DNA of 64,000 nt from Aliiglaciecola lipolytica (GTDB lineage Bacteria; Pseudomonadota; Gammaproteobacteria; Enterobacterales; Alteromonadaceae), in the NCBI RefSeq assembly GCF_018860635.1, contig NZ_JAHKPT010000006.1, positions 62,001 to 126,000 on the forward strand. The letters run 5' to 3'. Below are positions 26,918-36,640 of the stretch, piece after piece (the stretch's first letter is position 1; each line of letters starts with the position of its first letter). The notes beneath the pieces are model-generated. The model was not told the origin of the DNA, ran no database searches, and saw only the letters and a list, made by a program, of their open reading frames with translations. Position numbers and translations under genes: made by a program.

Positions 26918-29626
26918 TTGTTTAATTCGTTAAAAATTCAAATAACGATAGTGTTAACTGCGCTGATACTTTTCTTAATTGCACAATCGTATTTGTCCAC
27001 TAAAAATCAGGAAGTGTTTTTTTCTGGTATAACGTTGTCCCAACAAACAATGGAAAAGGTTGGACTTGTTCGAGATCTTGAAAAAGATGTTCTTGATATC
27101 CAGCGTTATGTACTGATTTTTAAACAAACTGCAAGTGACTCTGTGATCGGGCGTTTTGACTCCATTCACGAAAAAATCAATAACAACCTATCATTGTTAA
27201 ATTCATCAATCCAATCTGATGGACAGGCAGAAGCCTATACCGATAGAATTAACAGAATGCGCGCCCACCTTGAAGAGTATAGAAGTAACTTCGAAACTGT
27301 TGTGCAAGGACGAAGTCGCAGAGAACGACTATTTGAAGATGACATTAAAACGCGATTTATTACTATCCAAACGCAGTTGCAAGAATATCAAACAAACACA
27401 AACCTTTCCGCAGAGCAATACAAAGACGTGTTAACAGCTAACCAGCTATTGTCTGAGGCACATACAAAATCATTAGAATATTTGTTAACACCAGATCCTG
27501 TCATTATTAAAGAATTTGATGATTTGCTGTCTCAAGCAAAAGATATTTTGAACAGTTCAATTCAAGACCCAAAAATGTTTATAGCCGTGGAAAGCGATCT
27601 GGGCAAGTTAAGCACTGATTTTAAACAACTTTCGCAAATTACTCGTGGCTATTTGTTTTTAATTAACGTTGTAATGGCAGGTTCCGCAAACGAATTTTTA
27701 TACTTAACCCGTGAACTCAATCAACTTGTCACCGACAACCAACAACGAATCAATTCAGAAATTATTCAAAGCGGAAAAGATGCACAAAGCAGAAATAGTC
27801 TTTTTGCCGCCATAAGTGTAGCGCTTGCTGTGATAGCTGCGTTGTTTTTTACCTATCGGGTGATGATGCCAATATCTGAAATGACTGAGCTATTTAAACA
27901 GCTTGCCAGCGGCAAAGGTATCAATAAAAAAATACAAAGACGGCGAAATAACGAGATTGGCGATTTAGCCTCGGCAGCTCAAGTATTCCAAGAAAAGAAC
28001 ATACAGACCCAAGAGCTTTTAGAGCAATCAAAACAATTGAATGCCCAACAAGAAAAATTAAACAAAGAGTTGGCAATATCAACTAAGAAAGCTGAGCGGG
28101 CGTTGGCAACCAAAAGCATCTTTCTTGCTAATATGAGTCATGAAATCCGAACTCCTATGAATGGTATCATTGGCTTAGTCGATATAGTGTTAAAATCGAA
28201 ACTGGATGAAGAGCAGAGAGCGAACTTAGAAAAAGTAGCTTATTCAACCCATATTTTATTGAATTTAATTAATGATATTCTCGATTTTTCTAAGATTGAA
28301 GCAGGCAAACTGGATATAGAAAAAGTTAAATTTTCACCCAAATCAATGTTCGAAAATTTACTCGCAAATATTTCTGCAAAAGGCAATGAAAAGAACCTCA
28401 ATATTCATTTCATCGTGAACCCTCTTTTGCCTCGGGAGCTTATCGGTGACCCGATGAGAATAAGCCAAGTATTGCTTAACTTATGCACTAATGCGGTCAA
28501 ATTTACCCGCAATGGTTCAGTCATTATCAACATAGACTTTGCGTCTTTAGGTAATAATAAAATTTGTTTGAAAATATCGGTAAAAGACACCGGTATTGGC
28601 ATGGAAGAAAAACAGCTTAACAATATTTTTAATCCATTCACTCAAGCGGACGAATCTACCAGCAGAAGGTTTGGTGGCACAGGTTTGGGTTTATCTATTG
28701 TCAAACAGCTTGTTGAATTGATGGACGGAAAGATAACCGTTGAGTCCGAAGTAAATCGCGGAAGTCACTTTAAAGTTGACTTAGTATTAGATACCGAAAA
28801 TCAGAATAAATGCATTATGGATTTAGGGCTTGCGGTTAGCATCGCGCACGTTTCTGTCCACGATTCAGGCTTAACTCCCCTTTCATATCTGCAAAAATTA
28901 GACAACGACTATGTATCCTTATCATTAACTGAAATTGATAGTTTTGATTTTCAAACCAAAGAAAATTCATTGTTGTTAATGGATATTGACGACATTAAAA
29001 CCCATAAAGTCTTAAATCAACACATTGCAAACGCAAAAGAAAAAGGTGTCAAAATTGGTTTAGTCACTAATACACAACCAAGTACACTACCTTCATTATT
29101 ACAACAAAAGTGGGATCTACCAGTACTTTCTCATCCATTTACGCCAAGGCATTTTAGCTTATTTGTATTGCAAGCTTTAGGGGTTGAAGTGCAGTACAAC
29201 AAAGATGAATTGGGAGAAATAAGCCTTGTTCCAGCGCAACTCAGTGGCCATGTTTTATTAGTGGAAGATAATCATATCAACCAAATTGTTGCTTGTGAGA
29301 TGTTATCAAACTTAGGCCTGACGTATGACGTGGCTGAAGATGGTCATCAAGCTGTTACAAAGATCGTCAATTCACCTCAATACGATATTGTTTTAATGGA
29401 TATCCAAATGCCAGTAATGGACGGTTATGAAGCGACCAAACTGTTAAGGCAGCGGGGATTTGATGATCTAGTGATATGCGGACTATCGGCAAATGCGATG
29501 AGCTCAGATTATGATATGGCATATGCTGCTGGCATGAATGATTATATAACTAAACCAATTAAGCCTCAGATGTTAAATAAAATACTGAGTAAGTACCTTA
29601 CCTCAGACGAAAAAACAGTCATGTAG
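26918..29626 (+). CDS. Hybrid sensor histidine kinase with C-terminal receiver
   Basis: This 902-residue protein has one membrane helix at the start, a helical periplasmic domain of about 265 residues, a second membrane helix (about 294-316), a HAMP linker, a coiled coil, HisKA (FLANMSHEIRTPMNGIIG, His 408), HATPase (LLNLCTNAVKFT, DTGIGM, FGGTGLGLSI), a degenerate middle segment and a receiver domain (VLLVEDNHINQ; Asp 828 in IVLMDIQMPVMDG; lysine in ITKPIKP). The layout resembles TorS/ArcB-type kinases but has no Hpt domain. The start is TTG 26918, ten bases after GGAGG. It is coupled to the preceding binding protein. No cognate output regulator is adjacent. Confidence 0.9.
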   Translation: MFNSLKIQITIVLTALILFLIAQSYLSTKNQEVFFSGITLSQQTMEKVGLVRDLEKDVLDIQRYVLIFKQTASDSVIGRFDSIHEKINNNLSLLNSSIQSDGQAEAYTDRINRMRAHLEEYRSNFETVVQGRSRRERLFEDDIKTRFITIQTQLQEYQTNTNLSAEQYKDVLTANQLLSEAHTKSLEYLLTPDPVIIKEFDDLLSQAKDILNSSIQDPKMFIAVESDLGKLSTDFKQLSQITRGYLFLINVVMAGSANEFLYLTRELNQLVTDNQQRINSEIIQSGKDAQSRNSLFAAISVALAVIAALFFTYRVMMPISEMTELFKQLASGKGINKKIQRRRNNEIGDLASAAQVFQEKNIQTQELLEQSKQLNAQQEKLNKELAISTKKAERALATKSIFLANMSHEIRTPMNGIIGLVDIVLKSKLDEEQRANLEKVAYSTHILLNLINDILDFSKIEAGKLDIEKVKFSPKSMFENLLANISAKGNEKNLNIHFIVNPLLPRELIGDPMRISQVLLNLCTNAVKFTRNGSVIINIDFASLGNNKICLKISVKDTGIGMEEKQLNNIFNPFTQADESTSRRFGGTGLGLSIVKQLVELMDGKITVESEVNRGSHFKVDLVLDTENQNKCIMDLGLAVSIAHVSVHDSGLTPLSYLQKLDNDYVSLSLTEIDSFDFQTKENSLLLMDIDDIKTHKVLNQHIANAKEKGVKIGLVTNTQPSTLPSLLQQKWDLPVLSHPFTPRHFSLFVLQALGVEVQYNKDELGEISLVPAQLSGHVLLVEDNHINQIVACEMLSNLGLTYDVAEDGHQAVTKIVNSPQYDIVLMDIQMPVMDGYEATKLLRQRGFDDLVICGLSANAMSSDYDMAYAAGMNDYITKPIKPQMLNKILSKYLTSDEKTVM

Positions 29627-29640
29627 TTGACTGTTTTTCG
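29609..29640 (+). terminator. Terminator overlapping the end of the hybrid kinase gene
   Basis: CGAAAAAACAGTCA and TGACTGTTTTTCG form a stem whose loop contains the kinase stop codon (29624-29626). A T5 run is part of the right arm, so it may act on both strands. Confidence 0.65.
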
Positions 29641-29715
29641 ACTTGCATGCAAGTGATTACGCTATCAATTAATAAATATATAATAGGCTTAACAAGCAAT
29701 GGTTGTTTAACCTTA

Positions 29716-30111
29716 TTAGATTCTATCTTTTAAAACCGCTGAGATTGGTGACGAATCTAAGCCGTTTTCAGCGATCCAAGATTGCAGAGTTTTGCCATCA
29801 TTTTCTGGTGAGGTTAAGTCACTTTTTGGCATTTTCTTAACTAAAAGTGTTCCTGTTTCAATGGCTTCATTAAACACAGCTGTTCTAATCAGACTATTTC
29901 CACCGCAGGTAACGCCTGAATAATAATCTTTTAATTTAAGACGAAAATCAGATTGTACCTTTTTCATCTTTTTGCGTAATTCACCTTTGTCATCCGTCTT
30001 AACAATAGTACAAATATTCTGTAATGCGTCGTTGATATCTGCTTGAGCTGGTCCGCTATAGAGAAAGGATGCAGTAACTACAAGAAGAGAAGTTTTAACA
30101 ATTTTCAACAT
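29716..30111 (-). CDS. Small periplasmic protein, probably DUF3718 family
   Basis: This is a 131-residue protein with a clear signal peptide (VKTSLLVVTASFLYSGPAQA). The mature part begins DINDALQNICTIVKTDDKGEL and contains a second cysteine in YYSGVTCGGNSLIRTA, so a disulfide is possible. This pattern matches, from memory, DUF3718 proteins of Alteromonadales; the function is unknown. It is transcribed alone and convergent with the hybrid kinase. Confidence 0.65.
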   Translation of the reverse strand: MLKIVKTSLLVVTASFLYSGPAQADINDALQNICTIVKTDDKGELRKKMKKVQSDFRLKLKDYYSGVTCGGNSLIRTAVFNEAIETGTLLVKKMPKSDLTSPENDGKTLQSWIAENGLDSSPISAVLKDRI

Positions 30112-30246
30112 GGCTAATTCCTCAATTAATTAAATGTTTTCGAAATAATTTCAGCTGCGTTCGCTGTTGAGGTCATTAGACTAAAGTTCTATAACGGTTG
30201 AAATATGTACAGCAATACTCCGGTATATTGATTAATACAACTAAGG

Positions 30247-31503
30247 TTAAACACCATCTAGTTTTTGACTTTTATTTACCGCTTCTTGCACACTGATGAA
30301 AACACTTTGGTCTGGGTATCCGTCGGCTAACATATTGTTTGCCAATTGAAATTGACGAATTCCTTTGCGAGTGGCTGGCCCCATGATCCCATCAGCTTTA
30401 CCTACATCAAAGCCTAATTCGTTTAATCCATCCTGTAATTCGATCATTTGACTAATAGGATAATTCGGTAAATCAGGCAACGACTTCGCCCACTCAGGCT
30501 TACCAATGATTCGGTCTGCTAGATAACCTACGGCAAGAGCATAAGACTCAGAATTGTTCCAGCGCATAATCACATCAAAGTTGCTGTAAACAAGGAAGGC
30601 TGGCCCTTTCGCTCCGGTAGGCAAGATCAAAGAAGCATCTATTTCACTTTTAGGGATCTTGTCATCATTGACCTTTCGAACGCCAAATTCCGACCACTGG
30701 GTTAATTGTTTACGACTATCTTTACCAGCGTGACTGTAATCGAAGTTAGCAGGGAGATTCACTTCTCTTCCCCATATAAACCCTTTTTTCCAGCCCAGTT
30801 TATTTAAGAAGTTAGCTGCCGATGACAAGGCATCAGGTTCACTATCCCATAAGTCTACTAAACCATCATTATCGCCATCTACCGCATAATTAATATAGGC
30901 TGAAGGCATAAATTGAGTGTGCCCCATGGCGCCTGCCCAAGATCCCAACATCTTGTCTTTTTTTAAGTTTTCTCTTTGCATTAACTTCAGAGCCGTTAGT
31001 AACTCCTGAGTGAAAAATCGACTACGGCGCTCATCGCAGGCTAATGTAGCCAATGAATCGATTATCGGCATTTTGCCTTTATAACTACCAAAATTAGTTT
31101 CTAATCCCCAAAATGATATTAAATAGTGTGCAGGCACCCCGTATTCTTGAGTTAATTGGTTTAATAAGTCTTTATGCTTACGCAGCATTTCTCGACCTTT
31201 ATCAATTCGCCATTGGGTGACACGTTTATTTAAATAAGTAGGGAAAGTTTGTACAAACTCTGGTTGATTGCGGTCGTATTCGAGCACTTTATCAATCTGT
31301 TTCACATCATCTAACGCGTAAGAGATGACTGTTTTATCAATTCCCGCTGTCTCCGCTTTTTGCTGTATATCAGAGATACAGGCTGAAAAAACCTGCTGCG
31401 CTGAATCTTGTGCAGCCTCAATGGTGGCAGATTGTGCCATTAAGCTGGCAGAATAAAGCAAGTTGGCAGCGATCAAGGCGCTTTTGCTAATAACAGAAAT
31501 CAT
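30247..31503 (-). CDS. Lytic murein transglycosylase (MltB/SLT_2 type) with peptidoglycan-binding domain
   Basis: This 418-residue secreted enzyme cleaves glycan strands of peptidoglycan, forming anhydro-muramic ends. After a signal peptide (ending SASLMAQ) comes the MltB-type catalytic domain, with the catalytic Glu in YLISFWGLETNFGSYKG, then GAMGHTQFMPSAYINYAVDGDNDG and DALSSAANFLNKLGW. A C-terminal PG_binding_1 domain reads LQDGLNELGFDVGKADGIMG followed by PATRKGIRQFQ. The start is ATG 31503 with AAGGA upstream; an earlier in-frame ATG adds 21 residues that spoil the signal peptide. Confidence 0.92.
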   Translation of the reverse strand: MISVISKSALIAANLLYSASLMAQSATIEAAQDSAQQVFSACISDIQQKAETAGIDKTVISYALDDVKQIDKVLEYDRNQPEFVQTFPTYLNKRVTQWRIDKGREMLRKHKDLLNQLTQEYGVPAHYLISFWGLETNFGSYKGKMPIIDSLATLACDERRSRFFTQELLTALKLMQRENLKKDKMLGSWAGAMGHTQFMPSAYINYAVDGDNDGLVDLWDSEPDALSSAANFLNKLGWKKGFIWGREVNLPANFDYSHAGKDSRKQLTQWSEFGVRKVNDDKIPKSEIDASLILPTGAKGPAFLVYSNFDVIMRWNNSESYALAVGYLADRIIGKPEWAKSLPDLPNYPISQMIELQDGLNELGFDVGKADGIMGPATRKGIRQFQLANNMLADGYPDQSVFISVQEAVNKSQKLDGV

Positions 31504-31596
31504 ATAGTTCCTTGGCGTTAGTGTTTCAAACAGTAGCTTACACTCGTTATATGGGCTTGTAATCATTTTCCCATTGGGATTTTAACGACTCGAGTA

Positions 31597-32370
31597 TTAC
31601 TGCTCTTCTCTGGTAAAGACCCATTGTTTATCATTACTTAACGATGCACTAAATTGATATCCGGCACTATCGAACTGTTTAATTTGTGCAGGGTCAGATA
31701 AGCGCTTTTCGATAATATAACGGGCCATCAATCCACGTGCTTTTTTGGCATAAAAACTAATCACTTTATATTCACCGTTCTTTTTATCTTTAAAAACGGG
31801 GGTAATGAGTTTTCCATTTAAGCTCTTGACCTTAACTGACTTAAAATATTCATTTGAGGCCAAATTAACCAGTACTTCATCACCTTGTTGGCGTAACGCT
31901 TGATTAATTCCAGCGGTTATTTTCTCACCCCAAAATTCATACAGATCTTTTCCTCGTTTGTTGTTGAGTTTCGTCCCCATTTCCAAACGGTATGGTTGCA
32001 TAAGATCTAAAGGTCTAAGTAAGCCATACAAACCAGACAAAATTCGCATATGTTGTTGTGCATATTGAAGATCCTCTTCACTAAATTGCTCAGCTTGAAT
32101 GCCGGTGTAGACATCACCGTTAAACGCCAAAATTGCCTGTTTAGCGTTGTCTTGGTTAAATGGCAAAGACCAACTACTAAACCGTGCAGCATTTAAGCCT
32201 GCTAATTTGTCACTGATATGCATTAGGCTAGATAAATCTGCCGGTGTTAATTTGACACACTCTTTGATTAACAGTTCAGAATCGGCCAAATATTCAGGCT
32301 GTGAGAAAAGTTGAGTAGTAGAGGGGGTTTCGTAGTCTAAATTCTTTGCAGGTGATACAACAACTAGCAT
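31597..32370 (-). CDS. yaaA: Peroxide stress protein YaaA
   Basis: YaaA limits free intracellular iron during hydrogen-peroxide stress. The 257 residues match E. coli (258). Recognisable are [68 protein letters not shown], and [13 protein letters not shown] with the late [20 protein letters not shown] six bases before ATG 32370 marks the start. It is close to talB here, as in E. coli. Confidence 0.95.
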   Translation of the reverse strand: MLVVVSPAKNLDYETPSTTQLFSQPEYLADSELLIKECVKLTPADLSSLMHISDKLAGLNAARFSSWSLPFNQDNAKQAILAFNGDVYTGIQAEQFSEEDLQYAQQHMRILSGLYGLLRPLDLMQPYRLEMGTKLNNKRGKDLYEFWGEKITAGINQALRQQGDEVLVNLASNEYFKSVKVKSLNGKLITPVFKDKKNGEYKVISFYAKKARGLMARYIIEKRLSDPAQIKQFDSAGYQFSASLSNDKQWVFTREEQ

Positions 32371-32749
32371 CAAATATCCTTTCTTTTTATAGGCGTTAAT
32401 TATGAAGTTCTGAGCAACTATCACTATACCATTAATTGTATTTACTAAACATTTTGACAAGCACAAATTTCACAGTTCAATTTTTATTTAATCGCAACTC
32501 TCTGAGTCAGAATCTAGGAGTTCATACAACTATTTTGAGTAATTACTCACAACTCATATAAATGCCCACTTTTATTTATTATAATATGACCATTATTTTT
32601 TAATAGTTCAATGTCCGATAGTGTAGAAACCAAACCTCAACAGTTATACCCTGTGAGTGATTCTAAAGGTTTACTATATTTCATGACGTAATCTTGATAA
32701 CAACTGACTATCGATGATTGCAAAATTAATCATTTCTAAAGAGGTTTAT

Positions 32750-33703
32750 ATGACAAATCAATTAGCAGCTTTACGGGAAATCACCACAGTCGTGGCAGAT
32801 ACTGGTGACATCGAAGCAATTAAAAAGTATCAACCTGTTGATGCCACTACAAACCCATCTTTGTTACTTAAAGCTGCTGAATTACCGCAATATCGTTCAT
32901 TAATTGAAGACTCCGTTGCATGGGCAAAAACCCAATCAGATGATGTCACACAGCAAATAGAAGATGCTGGCGATATGTTGGCGGTTAAAATTGGTAAAGA
33001 GATTGTCAATATCGTACCAGGTCGTATATCAACAGAAGTAGATGCACGCTTATCTTTCGATACACAAGGCAGTATTGCCAAAGCGAAAAAATTAATCGGA
33101 CTTTATGAACAAGCTGGCGTGAGTAAAGAGCGGGTATTAATTAAACTTGCTTCTACTTGGGAAGGAATTCGCGCTGCTGAAATTCTGGAAAAAGAAAGTA
33201 TTAACTGTAACCTAACGTTGTTATTCAGCTTTGCTCAAGCCAGAGCATGTGCTGAAGCTGGGGTTTTCCTGATTTCACCTTTTGTTGGACGAATTCTTGA
33301 TTGGTACAAAGCAAGCACTGGTAAAGATAGCTACGCTGCGAATGAAGATCCAGGAGTAGTATCTGTCAGCAACATTTATCAGTACTACAAAGAACACGGT
33401 TATAAAACTGTTGTTATGGGTGCCAGTTTCCGTAATACCGGCGAAATAATTGAGCTTGCAGGCTGTGACCGATTAACCATTAGCCCAAATCTACTTGAAG
33501 AACTTTCACAAACTGAAGGTGGCTTAGAAACCAAATTAGTAGACAAAGGCGCCACTAAAACCCCTGGCGAAAAGCTAACTGAAAGTCAATTTAGATGGGA
33601 ACATAACCAAGATCCAATGGCGACGGAAAAGCTTGCTGAAGGTATTCGCAACTTTGCCAAAGACCAAGACAAACTAGAAGTTATGTTGAAAGAGCTTTTG
33701 TAA
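32750..33703 (+). CDS. talB: Transaldolase
   Basis: Transaldolase moves a dihydroxyacetone unit between sugar phosphates in the non-oxidative pentose phosphate pathway. The 317 residues equal E. coli TalB. The Schiff-base lysine is Lys 132 in [47 protein letters not shown] and [12 protein letters not shown] are also present. GAGG precedes ATG 32750; the twelve extra codons possible upstream are not family-like. Together with pgi next to it and the xyl genes, it links xylulose 5-phosphate to glycolysis. Confidence 0.97.
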   Translation: MTNQLAALREITTVVADTGDIEAIKKYQPVDATTNPSLLLKAAELPQYRSLIEDSVAWAKTQSDDVTQQIEDAGDMLAVKIGKEIVNIVPGRISTEVDARLSFDTQGSIAKAKKLIGLYEQAGVSKERVLIKLASTWEGIRAAEILEKESINCNLTLLFSFAQARACAEAGVFLISPFVGRILDWYKASTGKDSYAANEDPGVVSVSNIYQYYKEHGYKTVVMGASFRNTGEIIELAGCDRLTISPNLLEELSQTEGGLETKLVDKGATKTPGEKLTESQFRWEHNQDPMATEKLAEGIRNFAKDQDKLEVMLKELL

Positions 33704-33806
33704 TTTCATTTATCCTGAGCTATAGAACACTTGTGTTTCTTATGGTCAATATAAAATTGAAATGATATAGCAACCTTTAATCGCCGATATAAAAGAGAAT
33801 TGATAA

Positions 33807-35453
33807 ATGTCTTTAGTAAATCAAAGTGAACAATGGAAAACCCTTGAGAATTTGGCTAGCTCAATAGCTGGTCAACACATGCGTGATTGGTTCGATGCTG
33901 ATCACTCCAGAGCGGCTAAATACTACCTCGAAGGCTGTGGCATCAAGCTAGATTATTCTAAAAACTTAATAAACCAAGAAATACTTGAAGCATTGTTTAG
34001 TTTAGCTGAAAGTCAACAAGTGACGGCCAAGCGCGACGCCATGTTCGAAGGCAAGATTGTTAACCACACTGAAAAAAGAGCTGTGCTGCATACGGCTTTG
34101 AGAAACTTTTCCGGTGAAGCAGTTTTAGTCGATGGCGAAGATGTAATGCCAGAAGTTCTAGCAACACAAGAAAAGATTAAAGACTTTGTCCATTCAATCC
34201 ACTCTGGTGCGCACCTAGGCTATACAGGTAAAACAATTAAACATATTGTTGCTATAGGTATTGGTGGTTCATTTTTAGGCCCTAAAATCATGTCTGAGGC
34301 CTTGAAGCCTTATTGGCATAAAGGTATTTCGGTACATTACGTTGCCAATGTGGATGGCTGTCATATTCAAGATGTGTTGTCTGAGCTTGATCATACTGAC
34401 ACCTTGATTGTGATGTCCTCTAAATCCTTTACGACCCAAGAGACATTGCAAAATACCCTGACGGCTAAACAATGGTTCCTTGACCAAGGCGGCAGTCAGA
34501 GCGATATTGCTAAGCACTTTGTAGCAGTCTCATCTAACGTCAAGGCTGCTGTAGATTTTGGGATGGACGAAAATAACATATTTCCGATGTGGGATTGGGT
34601 TGGTGGCCGCTATTCACTTTGGTCAGCCATAGGTTTACCGATTGCGTTAACCATCGGCTACCAAAATTATCGTGAGTTACTTGAGGGTGCTTACGAGATG
34701 GATTGCCACTTCAAAGAAGCTCCTCCAGAACAAAACCTACCAATGTTATTAGGCTTGCTTGGAATTTGGTATACCAACTTCCACGGCGCTCAAAGTCATG
34801 TTTTGCTGCCTTACTATCACTATTTACGTGGTTTCCCAGCTTACGTTCAACAATTGGATATGGAAAGTAATGGTAAATGTGTGGCAGGTTTGAATGAGCA
34901 AATCGATTATGCCACAGGACCTGTCATTTGGGGCAGCGAGGGAACCAATGGCCAGCACTCGTTCCATCAATTAATTCATCAAGGGAAAGTGCTTATCCCT
35001 GCTGATTTTATGTTTCCTTTAAACGTACATAATCAAGATGACACTCATCACGCTATGTTGGCTTCAAATTGTTTTGGTCAAACCCAAGCTCTGATGCAAG
35101 GCAAAACATATGAAGAGTGTTATGCCGATTTAGAAAGTGCAAATTTAGATGAACAAACCCGTCAGTCATTAGCCACCCATAAAACTATGCCTGGTAACAA
35201 ACCGAGCAATACTTTGTTGTTTGACCAACTAGATCCCAAGACCCTTGGTGCTCTAGTGTGTATGTATGAACACAAAGTATTTGTGCAAGGAGCGATTTGG
35301 GGTGTGAACTCATTTGACCAATGGGGTGTTGAGCTTGGAAAAGTGCTGGGTAACCAAGTTTTAGATAAACTGGTTAATAGCGACGCCAGTTTGGATTTTG
35401 ATAGTTCAACAAATCAATTAATTTCTGCGTTTAGGGCTGCCAATAAAAGTTAA
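33807..35453 (+). CDS. pgi: Glucose-6-phosphate isomerase
   Basis: Pgi interconverts glucose 6-phosphate and fructose 6-phosphate. It has 548 residues, as in E. coli (549). Visible motifs include HIVAIGIGGSFLGPKIM, SKSFTTQETLQN, WDWVGGRYSLWSAIGLPIAL, the catalytic-site segments GSEGTNGQHSFHQLIHQG and NQDDTHHAMLASN, and VFVQGAIWGVNSFDQWGVELGK. It lies 103 bases after talB and may share its transcript. A long-armed hairpin follows the stop. Confidence 0.97.
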   Translation: MSLVNQSEQWKTLENLASSIAGQHMRDWFDADHSRAAKYYLEGCGIKLDYSKNLINQEILEALFSLAESQQVTAKRDAMFEGKIVNHTEKRAVLHTALRNFSGEAVLVDGEDVMPEVLATQEKIKDFVHSIHSGAHLGYTGKTIKHIVAIGIGGSFLGPKIMSEALKPYWHKGISVHYVANVDGCHIQDVLSELDHTDTLIVMSSKSFTTQETLQNTLTAKQWFLDQGGSQSDIAKHFVAVSSNVKAAVDFGMDENNIFPMWDWVGGRYSLWSAIGLPIALTIGYQNYRELLEGAYEMDCHFKEAPPEQNLPMLLGLLGIWYTNFHGAQSHVLLPYYHYLRGFPAYVQQLDMESNGKCVAGLNEQIDYATGPVIWGSEGTNGQHSFHQLIHQGKVLIPADFMFPLNVHNQDDTHHAMLASNCFGQTQALMQGKTYEECYADLESANLDEQTRQSLATHKTMPGNKPSNTLLFDQLDPKTLGALVCMYEHKVFVQGAIWGVNSFDQWGVELGKVLGNQVLDKLVNSDASLDFDSSTNQLISAFRAANKS

Positions 35454-35474
35454 TCGCCAACCCTGTTGAAAATA

Positions 35475-35519
35475 CGGTTTGCTGCTCGCCATTTATCATC
35501 AATGAAAGGCAGCAAACCG
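35475..35519. other. Hairpin-forming inverted repeat after pgi
   Basis: CGGTTTGCTGC (35475-35485) and GCAGCAAACCG (35509-35519) pair perfectly over 11 bases with a 23-base loop, 22 bases after the pgi stop. No T run follows, so it is more likely a transcript-stabilising hairpin than a classical terminator. The rest of the 300-base gap to 35753 is AT-rich and must hold the promoter of the DUF3545 gene; I see no other gene in it. Confidence 0.5.
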
Positions 35520-35752
35520 CTATTAACACAAGTTCTATTTTTAAACATAAACACTGCAATTCGCTCACTTTACCAGTAACTTCCACTTTTTTGTCATCAA
35601 ATATTCATGTTTTATTAACAAAAACTAAAAGTAATAGTTTTATTTTTATAGCGCCTGTGGTAAATAATTACTCGGACAGGAAAACTAGAGTAGGAAATGC
35701 TAGTTGACTGTCTAGCCTTATTTGCGCCAAAAACAATAAATGGAGACGTAAA

Positions 35753-35923
35753 GTGGATACAAAAGAATTATTGTCAATGATTGACACCGAATCCCGCCCT
35801 TCTAAAACTAAAAGCAAAAAGCGTAAGTGGAGAGAAATAGAAGCGATTCAAGATCGCTATAAACTAAGAAAAGAGCTCGAAGATATGGATATGTCGTTAG
35901 AAGCTGAATTAGCTAACCTATAA
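35753..35923 (+). CDS. DUF3545 family small protein
   Basis: This is a 56-residue, highly charged protein that begins MDTKELLSMIDTE and has a basic middle (SKTKSKKRKWREIEAI) and an acidic, helical end. It matches, from memory, DUF3545 proteins of Alteromonadales and Vibrionales; the function is unknown. The start is GTG with GGAGA six bases upstream, and a good terminator follows ten bases after the stop. Charge pattern and length suggest a soluble nucleic-acid- or ribosome-associated peptide, which is only an inference. Confidence 0.8.
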   Translation: MDTKELLSMIDTESRPSKTKSKKRKWREIEAIQDRYKLRKELEDMDMSLEAELANL

Positions 35924-35933
35924 TTAATAAACG

Positions 35934-35963
35934 AAAGCCCCACATTGTTGGGGCTTTTCTTTT
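35934..35963. terminator. Bidirectional terminator between the DUF3545 gene and ung
   Basis: AAAGCCCCA pairs with TGGGGCTTT, followed by TCTTTT on the plus strand. On the minus strand the stem ends in TTTCG with few T, so it works best for the plus-strand gene. Confidence 0.85.
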
Positions 35964-35977
35964 GCAGCTATAGATAT

Positions 35978-36640
35978 CTAACCAATTTGCCAATTTATTG
36001 GTGAGTGGCCTTGGCGTATCAGAATTTGATTCACTTGGGAGAAGTGTTTGCATCCTAAGAAGCCCCTATGTGCTGACAAAGGCGATGGATGAGGTGCACT
36101 AAGAACATGCTGTCGATCATGCTCAACTAGCAGACCTTTTTTTTGTGCATGACTTCCCCACAATAAGAACACTAAGCCTTGCCGATTCTGATTCAGTTGT
36201 TTTATCACTTTATCAGTGAAGATCTCCCAGCCGATTTTTGCGTGAGAGTGGGCTTTGCCCTGCTCTACCGTTAATACCGTATTAAGCAGTAACACACCCT
36301 GCTGTGCCCATTGTTTCAAGTTGCCATGGGTTGGGATTCTAAAACCTTCAATATCTTGCGCTAACTCTTTGTAAATATTCTTTAATGACGGCGGGATTTT
36401 AAGGGTTGATTCTACGGAAAAACTTAGGCCATGTGCTTGTCCAGGACCATGATAGGGATCTTGACCTAATATAACGACTTTAACATCCGCAAAAGGGGTA
36501 ATATTGAATGCGCTGAAAACATTCTCAGCAGGCGGATAAATGATTTTACCCGCCTTACGTTCAGCCGCAATAAATTGCTGCATCTGTTGAAAGTAAGGCT
36601 GTTTTTTTTCAGCCTTAATTATTTCATCCCAAGTAAGCAT
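35978..36640 (-). CDS. ung: Uracil-DNA glycosylase
   Basis: Ung removes uracil from DNA. The 220 residues carry the catalytic motif [20 protein letters not shown] (Asp of DPYH) and the leucine-loop motif [20 protein letters not shown]. It directly follows thrC: the thrC stop codon abuts the ung ATG, so it is probably cotranscribed with the threonine operon. Confidence 0.97.
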   Translation of the reverse strand: MLTWDEIIKAEKKQPYFQQMQQFIAAERKAGKIIYPPAENVFSAFNITPFADVKVVILGQDPYHGPGQAHGLSFSVESTLKIPPSLKNIYKELAQDIEGFRIPTHGNLKQWAQQGVLLLNTVLTVEQGKAHSHAKIGWEIFTDKVIKQLNQNRQGLVFLLWGSHAQKKGLLVEHDRQHVLSAPHPSPLSAHRGFLGCKHFSQVNQILIRQGHSPINWQIG

